From Undibacterium parvum (lineage in GTDB: Bacteria > Pseudomonadota > Gammaproteobacteria > Burkholderiales > Burkholderiaceae_D): a stretch of DNA of 64,000 nucleotides. A model generated the notes under the pieces. The model was given only the letters and a program-made list of their open reading frames with translations. It ran no database searches and was not told where the DNA came from. The stretch is from NCBI RefSeq assembly GCF_003955735.1, contig NZ_CP034464.1, positions 372,001 through 436,000 of the forward strand, given 5' to 3'. A program made the translations under genes and the position numbers. The number at the start of each line of letters is the position of its first letter. Positions within the stretch are counted from its first letter, which is position 1. This document shows, piece after piece, positions 1-11,015 of this stretch.

Positions 1-899
1 CCGTGCGCCACGTATTCAAGCGCTGTTTGCCAATCAGTTTCTTGCCATTGACCGCCCTGCTTAATCATAGGCTTGGTCAAACGCTCAGAGCTATTCAGGC
101 CTTCGTAGGAGAACCTATCCTTGTCCGAAATCCAGCACTCATTGATCGCTTCATTTTCCAGAGGGACGACACGCATCACCTTATTGTTTTTTACCTGCAC
201 CGTCAGATTAGAACCCAGTCCATCGTGCGCGCTAATCGATTTGCGGCGAGACAATTCCCAGGTACGTGCAGAAAAACGGAAAGGCTTAGAGGTCAATGCG
301 CCAACTGGGCACAGATCTATCATATTGCCCGACAACTCGGAATCAACGGTTTTACCAACAAAGGAAGTAATTTCCGCGTGCTCACCGCGACCAAGCATGC
401 CTAATTCCATCACGCCAGCGATTTCCTGTCCGAAACGAACACAACGTGTGCAATGTATGCAGCGCGTCATTTCTTCCATGGAAATCAAAGGACCAACGTT
501 CTTATGAAAAACCACGCGTTTTTCTTCTTGATAGCGTGAGCTCGTGCCGCCATAACCAACGGCAAGATCTTGCAACTGACACTCGCCGCCTTGATCGCAA
601 ACAGGGCAATCTAAAGGATGATTGATCAGCAAGAACTCCATCACGCCTTTTTGAGCAGTGATCGCCTTATCGCTATTGGAGCGAACGATCATACCTTGCG
701 TCACAGGCGTGGCGCAGGCTGGCAATGGCTTAGGTGCTTTTTCAACCTCGACCAGACACATACGGCAATTTGCCGCAATAGATAATTTTTTGTGATAACA
801 AAAATGAGGAATGTAAGTGCCAAGTTTATTGGCAGCATCCATTACCATGCTGCCCGCGGGCACTTCAACTTTTTTGCCGTCTATTTCGATTTCAACCAT
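1..899 (-). CDS. nuoG: NADH-quinone oxidoreductase subunit G, N-terminal 299 residues (gene runs off the left edge)
   Basis: Iron-sulfur subunit of the peripheral arm of respiratory complex I; it passes electrons from NuoF toward NuoB. Reading the minus strand from the ATG at 899 gives MVEIEIDGKKVEVPAGS, then the [2Fe-2S] ferredoxin cysteines (FCYHKK, NCRMCLVEVE, PACATPV), the His/Cys cluster segment HPLDCPVCDQGGECQLQD and the TRCIHCTRCVRFG cluster segment, followed by the start of the molybdopterin-like domain (DGLGSNLTVQVKNN). No stop is met before base 1, so the C-terminal part lies outside. The start lies 43 bases after the nuoF stop, consistent with the standard nuo operon order. The cluster ligands seen here are all intact. 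Confidence 0.95.
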   Translation of the reverse strand, partial: MVEIEIDGKKVEVPAGSMVMDAANKLGTYIPHFCYHKKLSIAANCRMCLVEVEKAPKPLPACATPVTQGMIVRSNSDKAITAQKGVMEFLLINHPLDCPVCDQGGECQLQDLAVGYGGTSSRYQEEKRVVFHKNVGPLISMEEMTRCIHCTRCVRFGQEIAGVMELGMLGRGEHAEITSFVGKTVDSELSGNMIDLCPVGALTSKPFRFSARTWELSRRKSISAHDGLGSNLTVQVKNNKVMRVVPLENEAINECWISDKDRFSYEGLNSSERLTKPMIKQGGQWQETDWQTALEYVAH

Positions 900-942
900 G
901 GTTTACTCTGGGTGCGCTAAGCGAATAAAAATTCAAGCTGGC

Positions 943-2238
943 TTACATGTAAGTAGGAACCAAGCAATGCTTATGCTCGATGTGATATTCAAACTCTTCT
1001 CGGAAGTTCTTGATAAAGGCGCGAACCGGCATCGCAGCAGCATCACCAAGTGCGCAAATAGTGCGCCCCTGAATGTTGTCGGCGATAGAGTTCAGCATAT
1101 CCAAATCATCAGGACGTCCTTGACCGTGCTCTATGCGATGCACCATGCGATACAACCAACCGGTACCTTCACGGCATGGTGTACATTGACCGCAAGATTC
1201 TTCAAAATAGAAGTAAGACAAACGCAGTAAAGACTTGACCATGCAACGGGTCTCATCCATCACAATCACGGCACCAGAACCGAGCATAGACCCGGCTTTG
1301 GCGATGGAATCATAATCCATGTCGGTTGCCATCATCACGTCAGCCGTCAACACTGGCATAGAGGAGCCGCCAGGAATAACCGCCTTCAGCTTTTTACCGT
1401 CGCGCATACCGCCAGCCAATTCCAACAAGGTGGCAAACGGCGTCCCCATAGGAACTTCATAATTACCCGGCTTGGCGACGTCGCCCGACATAGAGAAAAT
1501 TTTAGTACCTCCGTTGTTTGGCTTACCCAGGGCGGCATATTTCTCACCCCCCATAGCCAGTACAAACGGCACGGCCGCAAAAGTTTCGGTGTTATTAATC
1601 GTCGTCGGCTTACCATACATGCCGAAACTGGCAGGAAAAGGAGGCTTAAAGCGCGGCTGTCCTTTTTTACCTTCTAAGGACTCCAACAATGCAGTTTCCT
1701 CACCGCAGATATAGGCGCCATAACCGTGGAAGGCATGCAACTGGAACGAGAATTCTGAACCATGAATTTTGTCGCCCAACATACCGGCAGCACGCGCTTC
1801 CTCAATCGCTTCTTCGAATCTATCGTAGTCAGCAAAAATTTCACCGTGTATATAGTTGTAGCCGACGGTGATTCCCATCGCGTAAGCACCGATGGCCATA
1901 CCCTCGATCAGGGCATGCGGGTTATAACGAATGATATCTCTATCTTTAAAAGTACCTGGTTCGCCTTCATCCGTATTGCAGACCAAATATTTTTGACCAG
2001 GAAATTGACGCGGCATAAAACTCCACTTCAAGCCCGTAGGAAAACCTGCACCGCCGCGTCCGCGTAAAGAGGAAGCCTTCAACTCAGCAATCACTTGCTC
2101 AGGCGTGATTTTCTCGTCAAGTATGCGCTTGAGTGACTGATAGCCACCGCGTGCGACATAATCTTGCAAATGCCAATTTTTGCCATCAAGTCCAGCCAAA
2201 ATCAGCGGCTTGATATGGCGATTGTGCAGACTCGTCAT
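943..2238 (-). CDS. nuoF: NADH-quinone oxidoreductase subunit F
   Basis: NADH-oxidising subunit of complex I, binding FMN and cluster N3 on the cytoplasmic arm. The 431-residue length is normal. [15 protein letters not shown] near residue 60 is the glycine-rich FMN/NADH site, [16 protein letters not shown] is the second nucleotide-binding segment, and [13 protein letters not shown] with the later Cys in [12 protein letters not shown] supplies the four ligands of the [4Fe-4S] cluster. Its start codon overlaps the last base of the nuoE stop, which suggests translational coupling. Nothing unusual was seen. Confidence 0.98.
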   Translation of the reverse strand: MTSLHNRHIKPLILAGLDGKNWHLQDYVARGGYQSLKRILDEKITPEQVIAELKASSLRGRGGAGFPTGLKWSFMPRQFPGQKYLVCNTDEGEPGTFKDRDIIRYNPHALIEGMAIGAYAMGITVGYNYIHGEIFADYDRFEEAIEEARAAGMLGDKIHGSEFSFQLHAFHGYGAYICGEETALLESLEGKKGQPRFKPPFPASFGMYGKPTTINNTETFAAVPFVLAMGGEKYAALGKPNNGGTKIFSMSGDVAKPGNYEVPMGTPFATLLELAGGMRDGKKLKAVIPGGSSMPVLTADVMMATDMDYDSIAKAGSMLGSGAVIVMDETRCMVKSLLRLSYFYFEESCGQCTPCREGTGWLYRMVHRIEHGQGRPDDLDMLNSIADNIQGRTICALGDAAAMPVRAFIKNFREEFEYHIEHKHCLVPTYM

Positions 2239-2741
2239 TATTTACCCGCCTCTTTCAATTCAGTGACCAAAGCATCGATTTTGTCATGCGACATCAAACT
2301 GCACATACGCTTATTATTTACCAACATTACAGGCGCATCACCGCAAGCGCCCATACATTCACCTTCAACCAAGGTAAACAAACCATCGGCGCTCGTTTCT
2401 TTGTATGCGAGACCTAATTTAGTTCTTAAATGATGCGCGGCACGCTCACCGCCAGACAAGGCGCAAGGCAAATTAGTGCATACGGAAATTTTATATTTCC
2501 CAACCGGCTTGGTGTTGTACATATTGTAAAACGTAGCAACTTCCTGCACCGCCACTGCTGGCATACCGATGTAATCCGCAACCACCTGCATCACTTCAGG
2601 TGACAACCAACTAGTTTCGTCTTGCGCAATTGCTAGCGCAGCCATCACGGCCGACTGTCTTTGATCGGCCGGAAATTTCGCCAATTCACGATCAATTTTT
2701 TTAAATGCTTGCTCTGATAAGACCATCGCTTTTTGCCTCAA
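2238..2741 (-). CDS. nuoE: NADH-quinone oxidoreductase subunit E
   Basis: The 24-kDa thioredoxin-like [2Fe-2S] subunit of complex I, partner of NuoF in NADH oxidation. The cluster ligands are visible as CTNLPC and, further on, [11 protein letters not shown], the C-x4-C and C-x3-C pattern of the family. The frame gives 167 residues from the ATG at 2741; a second in-frame ATG at 2726 (MVLSEQAF) would give 162 and fits family N-termini equally well. It lies between nuoD and nuoF in the usual order. Confidence 0.97.
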   Translation of the reverse strand: MRQKAMVLSEQAFKKIDRELAKFPADQRQSAVMAALAIAQDETSWLSPEVMQVVADYIGMPAVAVQEVATFYNMYNTKPVGKYKISVCTNLPCALSGGERAAHHLRTKLGLAYKETSADGLFTLVEGECMGACGDAPVMLVNNKRMCSLMSHDKIDALVTELKEAGK

Positions 2742-2775
2742 ATATCAACACGCGATTTGCATGTGATCATTTCTA

Positions 2776-4029
2776 TCATCGATCAATTTCGCCAAACACA
2801 ATATCTTGCGTACCAATGATGGTTACTGCATCCGCAATCATGTGCCCACTAGCCATTTCATTTAAACCTTGCAGATGCGCAAATCCTGGAGCACGAATTT
2901 TCAAACGGTAAGGCTTATTGGCGCCATCCGATACCATGTAGATACCAAACTCGCCTTTTGGATGCTCAACTGCCGCATACGCCTCACCTGCTGGCACATG
3001 AAAACCTTCTGAAAACAATTTGAAGTGATGGATCAATTCTTCCATATTCGACTTCATATTCACACGTGCTGGTGGCGCTACTTTAAGATTATTACTGATC
3101 ACCGGACCGGCATTATTACGCAGCCACTCTACGCATTGCTTAATAATCCGATTCGACTGACGCATTTCTTCTACGCGCACCAAGTAGCGATCATAACTAT
3201 CACCATTGACACCAACAGGGATATCAAAGTCCAGCAAGTCATACACTTCGTAAGGCTGCTTCTTACGCAAATCCCACTCAACACCAGAACCGCGCAACAT
3301 CGCACCGGTAAAGCCCATGGCCTTGGCTCGCTCAGGCGAGACCACACCGATACCAACCAGTCGCTGCTTCCAAATACGATTATCCGTCAACAAGGTCTCG
3401 TATTCATCGACATAGGTCGGGAAACGGTTAGTGAAATCCTCAATGAAATCGAGCAAGGAACCTTGGCGATTTTCATTCAGCAAACGCATCGCCTTGTCGT
3501 TTTTCAACAGCGAAGCCTTATGCTTAGGCATTTCATTTGGCAGATCGCGATACACGCCACCCGGACGGTAATAGGCCGCATGCATACGAGCACCAGAAAC
3601 CGCCTCATAACAATCCATCAAATCTTCACGCTCACGAAAAGCGTACAACATCACCGCCATCGCGCCGACGTCAAGTGAGTGGGCACCTATCCACAGCAAA
3701 TGATTCAAGATACGGGTGATCTCGTCGAACATGACGCGTATGTACTGCGCACGCAAAGGCACTTCGAGACCCAACATCTTCTCGATTGCCATCACGTAGG
3801 CATGCTCATTACTCATCATGGAAACGTAATCAAGCCTGTCCATATACGGAACAGACTGCAAATATGTTTTTTGTTCTGCGAGTTTTTCGGTGGCACGATG
3901 CAATAAGCCGATATGCGGATCAGCGCGCTGTATCACCTCACCATCGAGCTCCAACACCAGACGCAATACACCATGGGCAGCAGGATGCTGCGGACCAAAG
4001 TTTAAGGTGTAATTTTTAATTTCAGCCAT
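2776..4029 (-). CDS. nuoD: NADH-quinone oxidoreductase subunit D
   Basis: The 49-kDa subunit of complex I, related to the large subunit of NiFe hydrogenases, which with NuoB forms the quinone-reduction cavity. The 417 residues begin [20 protein letters not shown], the conserved N-terminal segment with the quinone-site histidine, and end in the conserved FGEIDR. Length is standard for the unfused NuoD of betaproteobacteria. It follows nuoC by nine bases and is clearly co-transcribed with it. Confidence 0.98.
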   Translation of the reverse strand: MAEIKNYTLNFGPQHPAAHGVLRLVLELDGEVIQRADPHIGLLHRATEKLAEQKTYLQSVPYMDRLDYVSMMSNEHAYVMAIEKMLGLEVPLRAQYIRVMFDEITRILNHLLWIGAHSLDVGAMAVMLYAFREREDLMDCYEAVSGARMHAAYYRPGGVYRDLPNEMPKHKASLLKNDKAMRLLNENRQGSLLDFIEDFTNRFPTYVDEYETLLTDNRIWKQRLVGIGVVSPERAKAMGFTGAMLRGSGVEWDLRKKQPYEVYDLLDFDIPVGVNGDSYDRYLVRVEEMRQSNRIIKQCVEWLRNNAGPVISNNLKVAPPARVNMKSNMEELIHHFKLFSEGFHVPAGEAYAAVEHPKGEFGIYMVSDGANKPYRLKIRAPGFAHLQGLNEMASGHMIADAVTIIGTQDIVFGEIDR

Positions 4030-4038
4030 TAATTTTCC

Positions 4039-4638
4039 TTAACCCTTCATACCGTAATGCTCTTCACGAATCACACGCGGAGTATTCTCACGCGGCTCTA
4101 TCGTCACCGGCTGATAGATAACTCTTTTTTGATCCGCGTCATAACGCATCTCAACATAACCAGAGACAGGGAAATCTTTACGGAAGGGATGACCGATAAA
4201 GCCATAATCAGTCAAAATACGACGCAAGTCATTATGTCCGTCAAACAAGATACCAAACAAATCAAAGGCTTCGCGCTCGTACCAATCAGCAGAACTCCAG
4301 ACCTCAACCAATGAAGGCAGCAAGGGCATGTCATCATCAGCCGCAAACACCCTTACTCGTAGGCGCCAGTTATTCCTCAGAGACAGCAAATGCGAAACAG
4401 CAGCAAAACGCGCACCATCCCAAGCACCGTCAGCGTAAGTAGAATAATCCACGCCACACAAGTCAAGTAACTGTTCAAAGGCAGTGCTTGCGTCATCGCG
4501 CAAATCTATCATCGCCTGTAAATAATCAGCAGGAGCCAGAACCACGGTCAACTCACCAAAAGCGCTAAACGACTGGAGCAGTCTAGCGCCCAAGACATTT
4601 TTTACTGCCGCTTCAAGATTTTCAAATTTTGTAGTCAT
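4039..4638 (-). CDS. nuoC: NADH-quinone oxidoreductase subunit C
   Basis: The 30-kDa subunit of the complex I connecting module, needed for assembly with NuoB and NuoD; it binds no cofactor. The 199-residue protein carries the family signature [30 protein letters not shown] (quoted across positions ~137-166), ending [12 protein letters not shown] and a short tail. It is a separate gene rather than a NuoCD fusion, as in other betaproteobacteria. It stands between nuoB and nuoD. Confidence 0.97.
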   Translation of the reverse strand: MTTKFENLEAAVKNVLGARLLQSFSAFGELTVVLAPADYLQAMIDLRDDASTAFEQLLDLCGVDYSTYADGAWDGARFAAVSHLLSLRNNWRLRVRVFAADDDMPLLPSLVEVWSSADWYEREAFDLFGILFDGHNDLRRILTDYGFIGHPFRKDFPVSGYVEMRYDADQKRVIYQPVTIEPRENTPRVIREEHYGMKG

Positions 4639-4697
4639 AGTATGAACTGCCTTTAATTAAGCCACTGAAGCACAAAATTTCACAGAAATTCGCAACA

Positions 4698-5174
4698 TCA
4701 GCGCGCGATCGTATTCGTACGCTTAATTTTATTTTGCAACTGAATAACCCCGTAGATCAAAGCTTCAGCGGTCGGCGGACAACCCGGCACATAAATATCA
4801 ACCGGGACAATGCGATCACAACCACGCACTACGGAATAAGAATAATGATAGTAACCACCACCATTGGCGCACGAACCCATGGAAATGACCCAACGCGGCT
4901 CCGCCATCTGATCGTACACCTTGCGTAAGGCTGGCGCCATTTTATTACACAAAGTACCAGCAACGATCATCACGTCAGACTGTCGCGGCGAAGGGCGAAA
5001 CACCACACCAAAGCGATCCAAGTCATAACGTGAACAACCCGCGTGCATCATCTCTACCGCACAACAAGCCAGACCAAAGCTCATCGGCCACATAGACCCA
5101 GTGCGCGTCCAGTTAATCAGCTTATCGGCCGTCGTAGTGACGAAGCCTTCGTTGAGTACGCCTTCAATTGCCAT
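4698..5174 (-). CDS. nuoB: NADH-quinone oxidoreductase subunit B
   Basis: Carries the terminal [4Fe-4S] cluster N2 of complex I, which reduces ubiquinone at the NuoB/NuoD interface. The 158 residues show the tandem-cysteine motif LACCAVEMM and the later ligands in [12 protein letters not shown] and [11 protein letters not shown], so the full ligand set is present. The gene begins six bases after nuoA and is followed by nuoC after a gap of about 60 bases. Confidence 0.98.
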   Translation of the reverse strand: MAIEGVLNEGFVTTTADKLINWTRTGSMWPMSFGLACCAVEMMHAGCSRYDLDRFGVVFRPSPRQSDVMIVAGTLCNKMAPALRKVYDQMAEPRWVISMGSCANGGGYYHYSYSVVRGCDRIVPVDIYVPGCPPTAEALIYGVIQLQNKIKRTNTIAR

Positions 5175-5180
5175 AATCTA

Positions 5181-5540
5181 TCACTCCCAATCCAGGGCGC
5201 CCTTTTTCCAGATATACCAAAAGCCCACCGCAAACTCAACAATAAAACCGAGCATGACCAAATACCCCATAAAACCAAGGTCACGCATTGCCACAGCCCA
5301 CGGAAAGAAGAATGCCGTCTCCAAATCGAACAATATGAACAAAATAGCGACAAGATAGTAACGCACGTCAAATTTCATGCGCGCATCTTCAAACGCCTCA
5401 AAGCCACATTCATAGGGAGATGTTTTTTGACTGTCGGGTTTAAAAGGTGCTAGAACGCGACCCAAAACTTGCGGAACCACACCTACCGCAATGCCGACCA
5501 AAATAAAGAGAAGAACAGGGAAATAATTTTCGAGATTCAC
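5181..5540 (-). CDS. nuoA: NADH-quinone oxidoreductase subunit A
   Basis: Small inner-membrane subunit of complex I, first gene of the nuo operon. The 119 residues contain three hydrophobic segments (about 7-29, 61-83 and 88-110) and the conserved loop [20 protein letters not shown], whose cysteine lies near the quinone channel. No gene stands between it and the tRNA-Leu gene upstream, so the nuo promoter either lies in 5541-5666 or transcription reads through from secG and the tRNA. Confidence 0.97.
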   Translation of the reverse strand: MNLENYFPVLLFILVGIAVGVVPQVLGRVLAPFKPDSQKTSPYECGFEAFEDARMKFDVRYYLVAILFILFDLETAFFFPWAVAMRDLGFMGYLVMLGFIVEFAVGFWYIWKKGALDWE

Positions 5541-5666
5541 GATAGGTTCCCCGTATTTAAATGTCAGATTGAATAATTCGCATTATGATAACCGCAAATT
5601 TCAGAGCAGCATCACTTAGGAAGAATTCCTTGATCGAACTCAAGAGAAAAACTTAAGAAAAACTAT

Positions 5667-5751
5667 TGGTGCCGACGACGAGACTCGAACTCGTACAGCT
5701 TTCGCCACTACCCCCTCAAGATAGCGTGTCTACCAATTTCACCACGTCGGC
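5667..5751 (-). tRNA. tRNA-Leu (anticodon GAG)
   Basis: The minus strand gives an 85-nt cloverleaf starting GCCGACGTGGTGAAATTGG, with anticodon arm CTATC-TTGAGGG-GGTAG (anticodon GAG), a long class II variable arm, the T arm GAGTTCGAGTCTC, an acceptor strand pairing GCCGACG/CGTCGGC and an encoded CCA. It decodes CUU/CUC. It sits between secG and nuoA, a position conserved in many betaproteobacteria. Confidence 0.97.
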
Positions 5752-5866
5752 ACAAGCGCTGCATTCTACTCTCTTCAGCCCAATTGTTCAACGCACAATT
5801 GCGGAAATTCAATCATTTTTACAGCGCAACACTAAAAAAATTTAAAATATTTTTTAAAATTTCTAA

Positions 5867-6232
5867 TTATTTAGGAATTTGATTCGATTGCCCCGCTGCA
5901 CTCGCTGGAACTGCAGTTACTGCAGCAGCAGAAGCGGCGGCAGGCGCAGTTTTTACCGAAGACAAATTATCCATAACACCGACAGAACTAGTGCGATGAC
6001 CACCAATAAAAGTCAAAGCCAGGGTCGCACCAAAGAAAATCGCAGCGGCGATACCTGTAGACTTAGAAAGAAAGTTCGAAGAACCGGTCGCACCAAACAG
6101 ACTGCCCGAAGCGCCAGAGCCAAAAGAGGCTCCCATATCCGCGCCCTTGCCGTGTTGCAGCAAGACCAAACCAATGATAGTCAACGCTGACAGAACCTGC
6201 ACAACCACGACCAAAGTATAAAAATTTTGCAT
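5867..6232 (-). CDS. secG: Preprotein translocase subunit SecG
   Basis: Small auxiliary subunit of the SecYEG protein-export channel in the inner membrane. The 121-residue protein has two hydrophobic segments (about 4-25 and 52-76) flanking the conserved cytoplasmic loop LLQHGKGADMGASFGSG, the SecG signature. The tail after residue ~85 is low-complexity, rich in Ala, Ser and Val, as is common in this family. It follows tpiA by about 60 bases on the same strand and precedes tRNA-Leu. Confidence 0.95.
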   Translation of the reverse strand: MQNFYTLVVVVQVLSALTIIGLVLLQHGKGADMGASFGSGASGSLFGATGSSNFLSKSTGIAAAIFFGATLALTFIGGHRTSSVGVMDNLSSVKTAPAAASAAAVTAVPASAAGQSNQIPK

Positions 6233-6290
6233 TCAAAACACCCAGTTAAATTAATTACCACATTAAAAACAACAACTACCAAAACATTCT

Positions 6291-7037
6291 TTACACGGCA
6301 TTAATGATCGCAAGAAAGTCAACAGACTTCAGCGCAGCACCACCAATTAGACCACCATCAATATCCACCATCGCCAGCAACTCGCGCGCATTCTCTGGCT
6401 TCATACTTCCGCCATACAAAATCTGAACTTTCTGAGCCACCTCGTCCGAGCGCACCGCCAACTGAGCACGCAATACCGCATGCACATCCTGCGCCATTTG
6501 TGGCGTCGCGGTTTTACCGGTGCCAATTGCCCACACAGGCTCGTAGGCGACGACGATTTTAGCCAAGGCCGCATCATCCAACACATTAAGCACCGCCTGC
6601 AATTGCGCGCTCACGACAGCCTCGGTCTGACCCAACTCACGCTGCTCCAAAGTTTCACCGACGCAAACGATAGGCAAAATACCTGCAGCCAAGGCACGCA
6701 AGGTTTTTTGTGCCACCAACTCATTCGACTCATGATGATAGGCACGGCGCTCAGAGTGACCGAGAATCACATACTTACAAGCAAAATCATTGAGCATAGT
6801 CGCTGAAATTTCACCGGTGTAAGCACCTGCGGCATGCATAGACACATCCTGCGCACCCCAACTGATGCCACTACCCGCCAGCGACTCGGCGCACTGCGCC
6901 AAATACACAGCAGGAGCACACACCAATACATCACAAGACTGCCCCGCCATACCAGCCTTAAGCTCAGCGAGCAAGGCACTATTGGCAGCGAGGCTGCCAT
7001 TCATTTTCCAATTACCAGCTATTAGTGTACGGCGCAT
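6291..7037 (-). CDS. tpiA: Triose-phosphate isomerase
   Basis: Interconverts glyceraldehyde-3-phosphate and dihydroxyacetone phosphate in glycolysis and gluconeogenesis. The 248-residue length is typical. Visible active-site elements are the N-terminal GNWKMNG (catalytic Lys), GHSERR (catalytic His), [16 protein letters not shown] (catalytic Glu and the mobile loop 6) and LYGGSMKP near the C-terminus. It is the first gene of the tpiA-secG unit; a short AT-rich repeat element lies upstream at 7181-7264. Confidence 0.98.
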   Translation of the reverse strand: MRRTLIAGNWKMNGSLAANSALLAELKAGMAGQSCDVLVCAPAVYLAQCAESLAGSGISWGAQDVSMHAAGAYTGEISATMLNDFACKYVILGHSERRAYHHESNELVAQKTLRALAAGILPIVCVGETLEQRELGQTEAVVSAQLQAVLNVLDDAALAKIVVAYEPVWAIGTGKTATPQMAQDVHAVLRAQLAVRSDEVAQKVQILYGGSMKPENARELLAMVDIDGGLIGGAALKSVDFLAIINAV

Positions 7038-7180
7038 AGCATTCTAAAATTTTATTAACCCTCTATTGTATCGTGAGCGCGGCGCAGGGGTCAAATTGAG
7101 CAGACCAGTTTCAAAACATTTCCATCGTCACAACAGGCCAAACAGCGCCAGTAAAACTCCGCAGAACGTGCAGGAAGCCA

Positions 7181-7264
7181 ATATACTCCCCCTAGGTATT
7201 TTTCAATCACGCAATAAAGACGCGGGAAAACACTATGATTTACAATAAAAAGTAGGGAGTATAT
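7181..7264. repeat. Dispersed ~82-bp inverted-repeat element, copy 1
   Basis: It begins ATATACTCCCCC and ends GGGAGTATAT, so its termini are inverted repeats of about 10 bp. The interior is AT-rich with a central GCGGG and a GATTTAC block. The reverse complement of the element at 33778-33858 aligns over the whole length, sharing both termini and both internal blocks, and a more diverged copy lies at 25761-25840. All three are intergenic. Here it lies between tpiA and the quinone oxidoreductase. No coding capacity. Confidence 0.7.
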
Positions 7265-7301
7265 AAAACTTCTAGAAAAATCAGCGCAAATCTATCGCAA
7301 A

Positions 7302-8279
7302 TCAAATTTGCAACATTATTTTACCGACATGCTGGCTACTCTCCATCAGACGATGCGCCTGCGCCGCCTGCTCCAAGGCAAAAACCTGGTAAATCACCGG
7401 CTTAATCGACTTAGCCTCCAGCAAGGGCCAGACCCGCACCAGCAATTGGCGCGCAATTGCAGCCTTAAAAGCAATAGAACGCGGCCTTAAAGTGGAACCA
7501 GTAATAGTTAAACGCCGCCGCAACACTTGCCCCATATCCAGCTCGGCACGGGCCCCACCCAGCAGCGCAATAATCGCCAGACGCCCATCATCGGCCAGAC
7601 AATTGATTTCACGCGGCAAGTAGTCGCCCGCCACCATATCCAGGATTACATCCACCCCAACCCCAGCAGTCAGGGATTTAACGACCTCAGCAAAGTCCTC
7701 GTTGCGGTAATTAATCCCACGCTCTGCCCCCAAGCTCTCGGTAATACGGCATTTCTCATCCGTGCCAGCTGTGGCAAACACCCTATGACCAAGCACAGCC
7801 GCGATTTGTATTGCCGCTACCCCTATCCCTGAAGTGCCGCCCTGCACTAACAAGCTCTCGGCGCCCGACAATCTGGACAGGTCAAACAGATTGCTCCAGA
7901 CGGTAAAATAATTTTCTGGCAAAGAGGCCGCCTCCAGCGCAGTCAATCCAGCCGGAATCGGCAAACACTGCAATACCGGCGCGACGCAATATTCGGCGTA
8001 GCCACCACCCTGCACCAGCGCGCAGACCTGATCACCCAACTTAAAATCACTGCCAGCCACATCACCAGCAACAATCTCGCCCGCCACTTCCAGACCCGGC
8101 AAATCGGAAGCGCCAGCAGGCACCGGATAATGCCCCATACGCTGAAACACATCGGGTCGATTGATACCAGCCGCCTGCACTTTAATCAGCACCTCCCCAG
8201 CACGCGGCTGCGGCACAGGGCGTTCGCATAACTGCAAGACTTCAGGTTTGCCATAGGCAGTAATTTCAATTGCTCGCAT
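7302..8279 (-). CDS. NAD(P)H:quinone oxidoreductase, zinc-independent MDR family (PIG3-like)
   Basis: A medium-chain dehydrogenase/reductase of the quinone-reductase branch, predicted to reduce quinones or other carbonyl acceptors with NADPH in the cytoplasm. From the ATG at 8279 the 325 residues begin MRAIEITAYGKPEVLQL; the Rossmann fingerprint LVQGGTSGIGVAAIQIA lies near residues 140-156 and no zinc-binding cysteines are present. A longer frame reaches 8354, but the ATG at 8279 has a good ribosome site (GAGGGG) and matches the family N-terminus, while the extension crosses the pnp terminator. The true substrate is unknown. Confidence 0.9.
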   Translation of the reverse strand: MRAIEITAYGKPEVLQLCERPVPQPRAGEVLIKVQAAGINRPDVFQRMGHYPVPAGASDLPGLEVAGEIVAGDVAGSDFKLGDQVCALVQGGGYAEYCVAPVLQCLPIPAGLTALEAASLPENYFTVWSNLFDLSRLSGAESLLVQGGTSGIGVAAIQIAAVLGHRVFATAGTDEKCRITESLGAERGINYRNEDFAEVVKSLTAGVGVDVILDMVAGDYLPREINCLADDGRLAIIALLGGARAELDMGQVLRRRLTITGSTLRPRSIAFKAAIARQLLVRVWPLLEAKSIKPVIYQVFALEQAAQAHRLMESSQHVGKIMLQI

Positions 8280-8312
8280 CAGAGTTCCCCTCGTAAAGAT
8301 ATGACTCTCAAT

Positions 8313-8349
8313 AAAAAAGCCGCGCGCATTGACATGCGTACGGCTTTTA
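8313..8349 (-). terminator. Rho-independent terminator of pnp
   Basis: On the minus strand an A-rich, GC-rich hairpin (AAAAGCCG..CGCAT / ATGCG..CGGC) with a GTCA loop ends in TTTTTT, about 55 bases after the pnp stop codon. Confidence 0.85.
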
Positions 8350-8403
8350 TACACGACTTAGCAAAACCTGGCGATGAATGACTATGCACCCATCGCCATC
8401 GTA

Positions 8404-10536
8404 TTACTGCTGTGCTTCTTGCGCTTGAGCTTCGACTTCAGCAGCGGCGGCTTTCATCGACAATTTGAAGCGACCGCGATCATCTGTTTCCAGAACCTTC
8501 ACTTTAACTTGCTGACCTTCTTTGAGGTAGTCAGCAACTGCATTCACGCGTTCATTGGCGATCTGGCTGATGTGCAACAAACCATCTTTACCTGGCATGA
8601 TTTGCACGATAGCGCCGAAATCCAACAACTTCAGAACGGTACCTTCGTAGACCTTGCCGACTTCAACTTCAGCTGTCAATTCTTGAATGCGACGCTTGGC
8701 TTCCTGGCCAGCCGCTGCATCCACCGAAGCGATCGTCACGATACCTTCATCGCTGATATCGATCTGAGTACCAGTCTCTTCAGTCAGAGCACGAATCACC
8801 GCGCCACCCTTACCGATAACATCACGGATTTTTTCTGGGTTGATCTTGACTGTGATCAGGCGTGGTGCGAAATCAGACAATTCAACATTGCCGACTGGCA
8901 CAGCTTTTTGCATTTCACCGAGAATATGCACGCGGCCTTCTTTAGCTTGCGCCAGAGCGACTTGCATGATTTCTTTAGTGATACCCTGGATTTTAATATC
9001 CATTTGCAAAGCGGTGATACCAGCAGCAGTACCGGCAACTTTAAAGTCCATGTCACCGAGGTGATCTTCATCGCCCAAGATGTCAGTCAAGACTGCAAAT
9101 TTATTGCCGTCTTTGATCAAGCCCATTGCGATACCCGCAACGTGCGCTTTCATAGGCACACCGGCATCCATCAAGGCTAAGCAACCACCACATACCGACG
9201 CCATTGAGGAAGAACCGTTAGACTCAGTAATTTCCGATACCAGACGTACCGAATAGCTGAAATCTTCCGGTGCTGGCATAGCAGCCAACAGAGCGCGCTT
9301 AGCCAAACGACCGTGACCAATTTCACGACGCTTAGGCGTACCAACACGGCCAGTTTCGCCAGTAGCAAACGGAGGCATGTTGTAATGCAGCATGAAGCGA
9401 TCAGTGAACTCACCCATCAAAGCATCAATTTTTTGCTCGTCACGGGCAGTACCCAGAGTTGCAATCACTAAAGCCTGAGTTTCGCCACGTGTGAACAAGG
9501 CAGTACCATGGGTACGTGGCAAGACGCCAGTACGGATAGAAATAGGACGCACAGTGCGGGTATCACGACCATCGATGCGCGGCTCGCCATCCAAGATCTG
9601 GGAACGAACGATCTTCGCTTCCAGATCAAACATGACATTGCTAACATCCGCAGAATTTGGCGCATCGACACCAGCAGCTGCAGCTTGCTCAGCCAAAGTA
9701 GCAGAAATAACTGCACTAGCCGATTTCAATTGCTCAGTACGCGCTTGCTTTTCTTTGATCTGATAAGCAGCGCGCAACAGTGGCTCAGCCACGGCAGTTA
9801 CTTGCGCGATCAAAACTTCATTCTTAGGCGCAGGCGCCCATTGCACTTCAGGCTTACCGCCTTCAGCAACCAGATCGTGAATCGCATCGATCACGGCCTT
9901 CATTTGCTCGTGACCGTAGACAACCGCGCCCAGCATGATTTCTTCAGACAATACTTTGGCTTCTGACTCAACCATCATCACTGCTTGTTCAGTACCAGCA
10001 ACCACAAGATCCATCTCGGACAACTTCAACTGACTCGCAGTTGGGTTCAAGACGTAAGCACCATCAATGTAACCAACGCGTGCCGCGCCGATAGGACCAT
10101 TGAAAGGAATACCAGAAATGCAGATCGCAGCAGAAGCGCCGATCATGGCAGCGATGTCCGGATCAATCTCAGGATTAACCGACAACACATGGATAATTAC
10201 CTGAACTTCATTCAAGTAACCTTCAGGGAACAAAGGACGGATAGGACGATCGATCAAACGCGATGTCAGCGTTTCTTTTTCAGATGGACGGCCTTCACGC
10301 TTGAAGAAACCACCAGGAATACGGCCAGCCGCATAGGTTTTTTCCATGTAATCAACTGTCAAAGGGAAAAAATCTTGACCAGGTTTAGCGTCTTTTTTAG
10401 CAACAACAGTTGCCAAAACAACGGTATCTTCGATGGAGACTAAGACTGCACCAGAAGCTTGACGAGCGATCTCGCCGGTTTCCAGGGTCACTTGATGTTG
10501 ACCGTACTGGAAGGTTTTCGTAACTTTATTAAACAC
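8404..10536 (-). CDS. pnp: Polyribonucleotide nucleotidyltransferase (PNPase)
   Basis: Phosphorolytic 3'-5' exoribonuclease and RNA tailing enzyme, part of the RNA degradosome. It has the expected two RNase PH-like domains, then KH ([21 protein letters not shown] near residue 560) and S1 ([20 protein letters not shown] near residue 625) domains, with [14 protein letters not shown] in the second catalytic domain. The frame is open up to an ATG at 10560, but a GTG at 10536 preceded by AAAGGATATATT gives the N-terminus [15 protein letters not shown], which matches relatives; I take that start (710 residues). It lies downstream of rpsO, the classical pair, with a hairpin terminator between them. 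Confidence 0.97.
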   Translation of the reverse strand: MFNKVTKTFQYGQHQVTLETGEIARQASGAVLVSIEDTVVLATVVAKKDAKPGQDFFPLTVDYMEKTYAAGRIPGGFFKREGRPSEKETLTSRLIDRPIRPLFPEGYLNEVQVIIHVLSVNPEIDPDIAAMIGASAAICISGIPFNGPIGAARVGYIDGAYVLNPTASQLKLSEMDLVVAGTEQAVMMVESEAKVLSEEIMLGAVVYGHEQMKAVIDAIHDLVAEGGKPEVQWAPAPKNEVLIAQVTAVAEPLLRAAYQIKEKQARTEQLKSASAVISATLAEQAAAAGVDAPNSADVSNVMFDLEAKIVRSQILDGEPRIDGRDTRTVRPISIRTGVLPRTHGTALFTRGETQALVIATLGTARDEQKIDALMGEFTDRFMLHYNMPPFATGETGRVGTPKRREIGHGRLAKRALLAAMPAPEDFSYSVRLVSEITESNGSSSMASVCGGCLALMDAGVPMKAHVAGIAMGLIKDGNKFAVLTDILGDEDHLGDMDFKVAGTAAGITALQMDIKIQGITKEIMQVALAQAKEGRVHILGEMQKAVPVGNVELSDFAPRLITVKINPEKIRDVIGKGGAVIRALTEETGTQIDISDEGIVTIASVDAAAGQEAKRRIQELTAEVEVGKVYEGTVLKLLDFGAIVQIMPGKDGLLHISQIANERVNAVADYLKEGQQVKVKVLETDDRGRFKLSMKAAAAEVEAQAQEAQQ

Positions 10537-10676
10537 AATATATCCTTTCGAATTTTCCAACAGATTTTCAGGCGCTGTCGTTCACCTCACCACAAGCAGC
10601 CAAATGGCCGCCCTATTACCAACTCTAATACCAACTCCAACTGCCAAACAACCGAACTACCAAAACACCAGATAAG

Positions 10677-10715
10677 CAAAAAGCCTGCGTCAGCTAAACT
10701 GAGGCAGGCTTTTTA
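10677..10715 (-). terminator. Hairpin terminator/attenuator between rpsO and pnp
   Basis: Minus-strand AAAAAGCCTGCCTCAG / CTGACGCAGGCTTTTT with a short loop and a T run, about 30 bases after the rpsO stop. Partial read-through would feed pnp, as known for this pair in enterobacteria. Confidence 0.85.
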
Positions 10716-10745
10716 CTATAAATTTTTTGCTAAAATCAGCAAGAA

Positions 10746-11015
10746 TTACTTACGCAAGCCGAGTTTTTCGATCAGTGAGCGATAGCGATTCAAATCTTTA
10801 CCTTTGAGGTAAGACAACAAGCTCTTACGACGGTTAACCATCATGATCAAACCACGACGTGAGTGGTGATCTTTGTTGTGAGCTTTAAAGTGACCATTCA
10901 GGTCATTGATACGTGCAGTCAACAAAGCAACTTGCACTTCTGGGGATCCGGTGTCGTTTTGACCGCGGGCATTGTCCGCAACGATAGCGGCCTTTGCTGT
11001 TTTTTCAATAGTCAT
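10746..11015 (-). CDS. rpsO: 30S ribosomal protein S15
   Basis: Small-subunit primary binder of 16S rRNA helices 20-22. From the ATG at 11015 (ribosome site AAAGGA) the 89-residue product begins [12 protein letters not shown], contains the S15 signature [23 protein letters not shown] and [22 protein letters not shown], and ends EKLGLRK. A longer frame to 11066 exists but lacks similarity to S15 N-termini. It is followed by a terminator and pnp. Confidence 0.98.
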   Translation of the reverse strand: MTIEKTAKAAIVADNARGQNDTGSPEVQVALLTARINDLNGHFKAHNKDHHSRRGLIMMVNRRKSLLSYLKGKDLNRYRSLIEKLGLRK

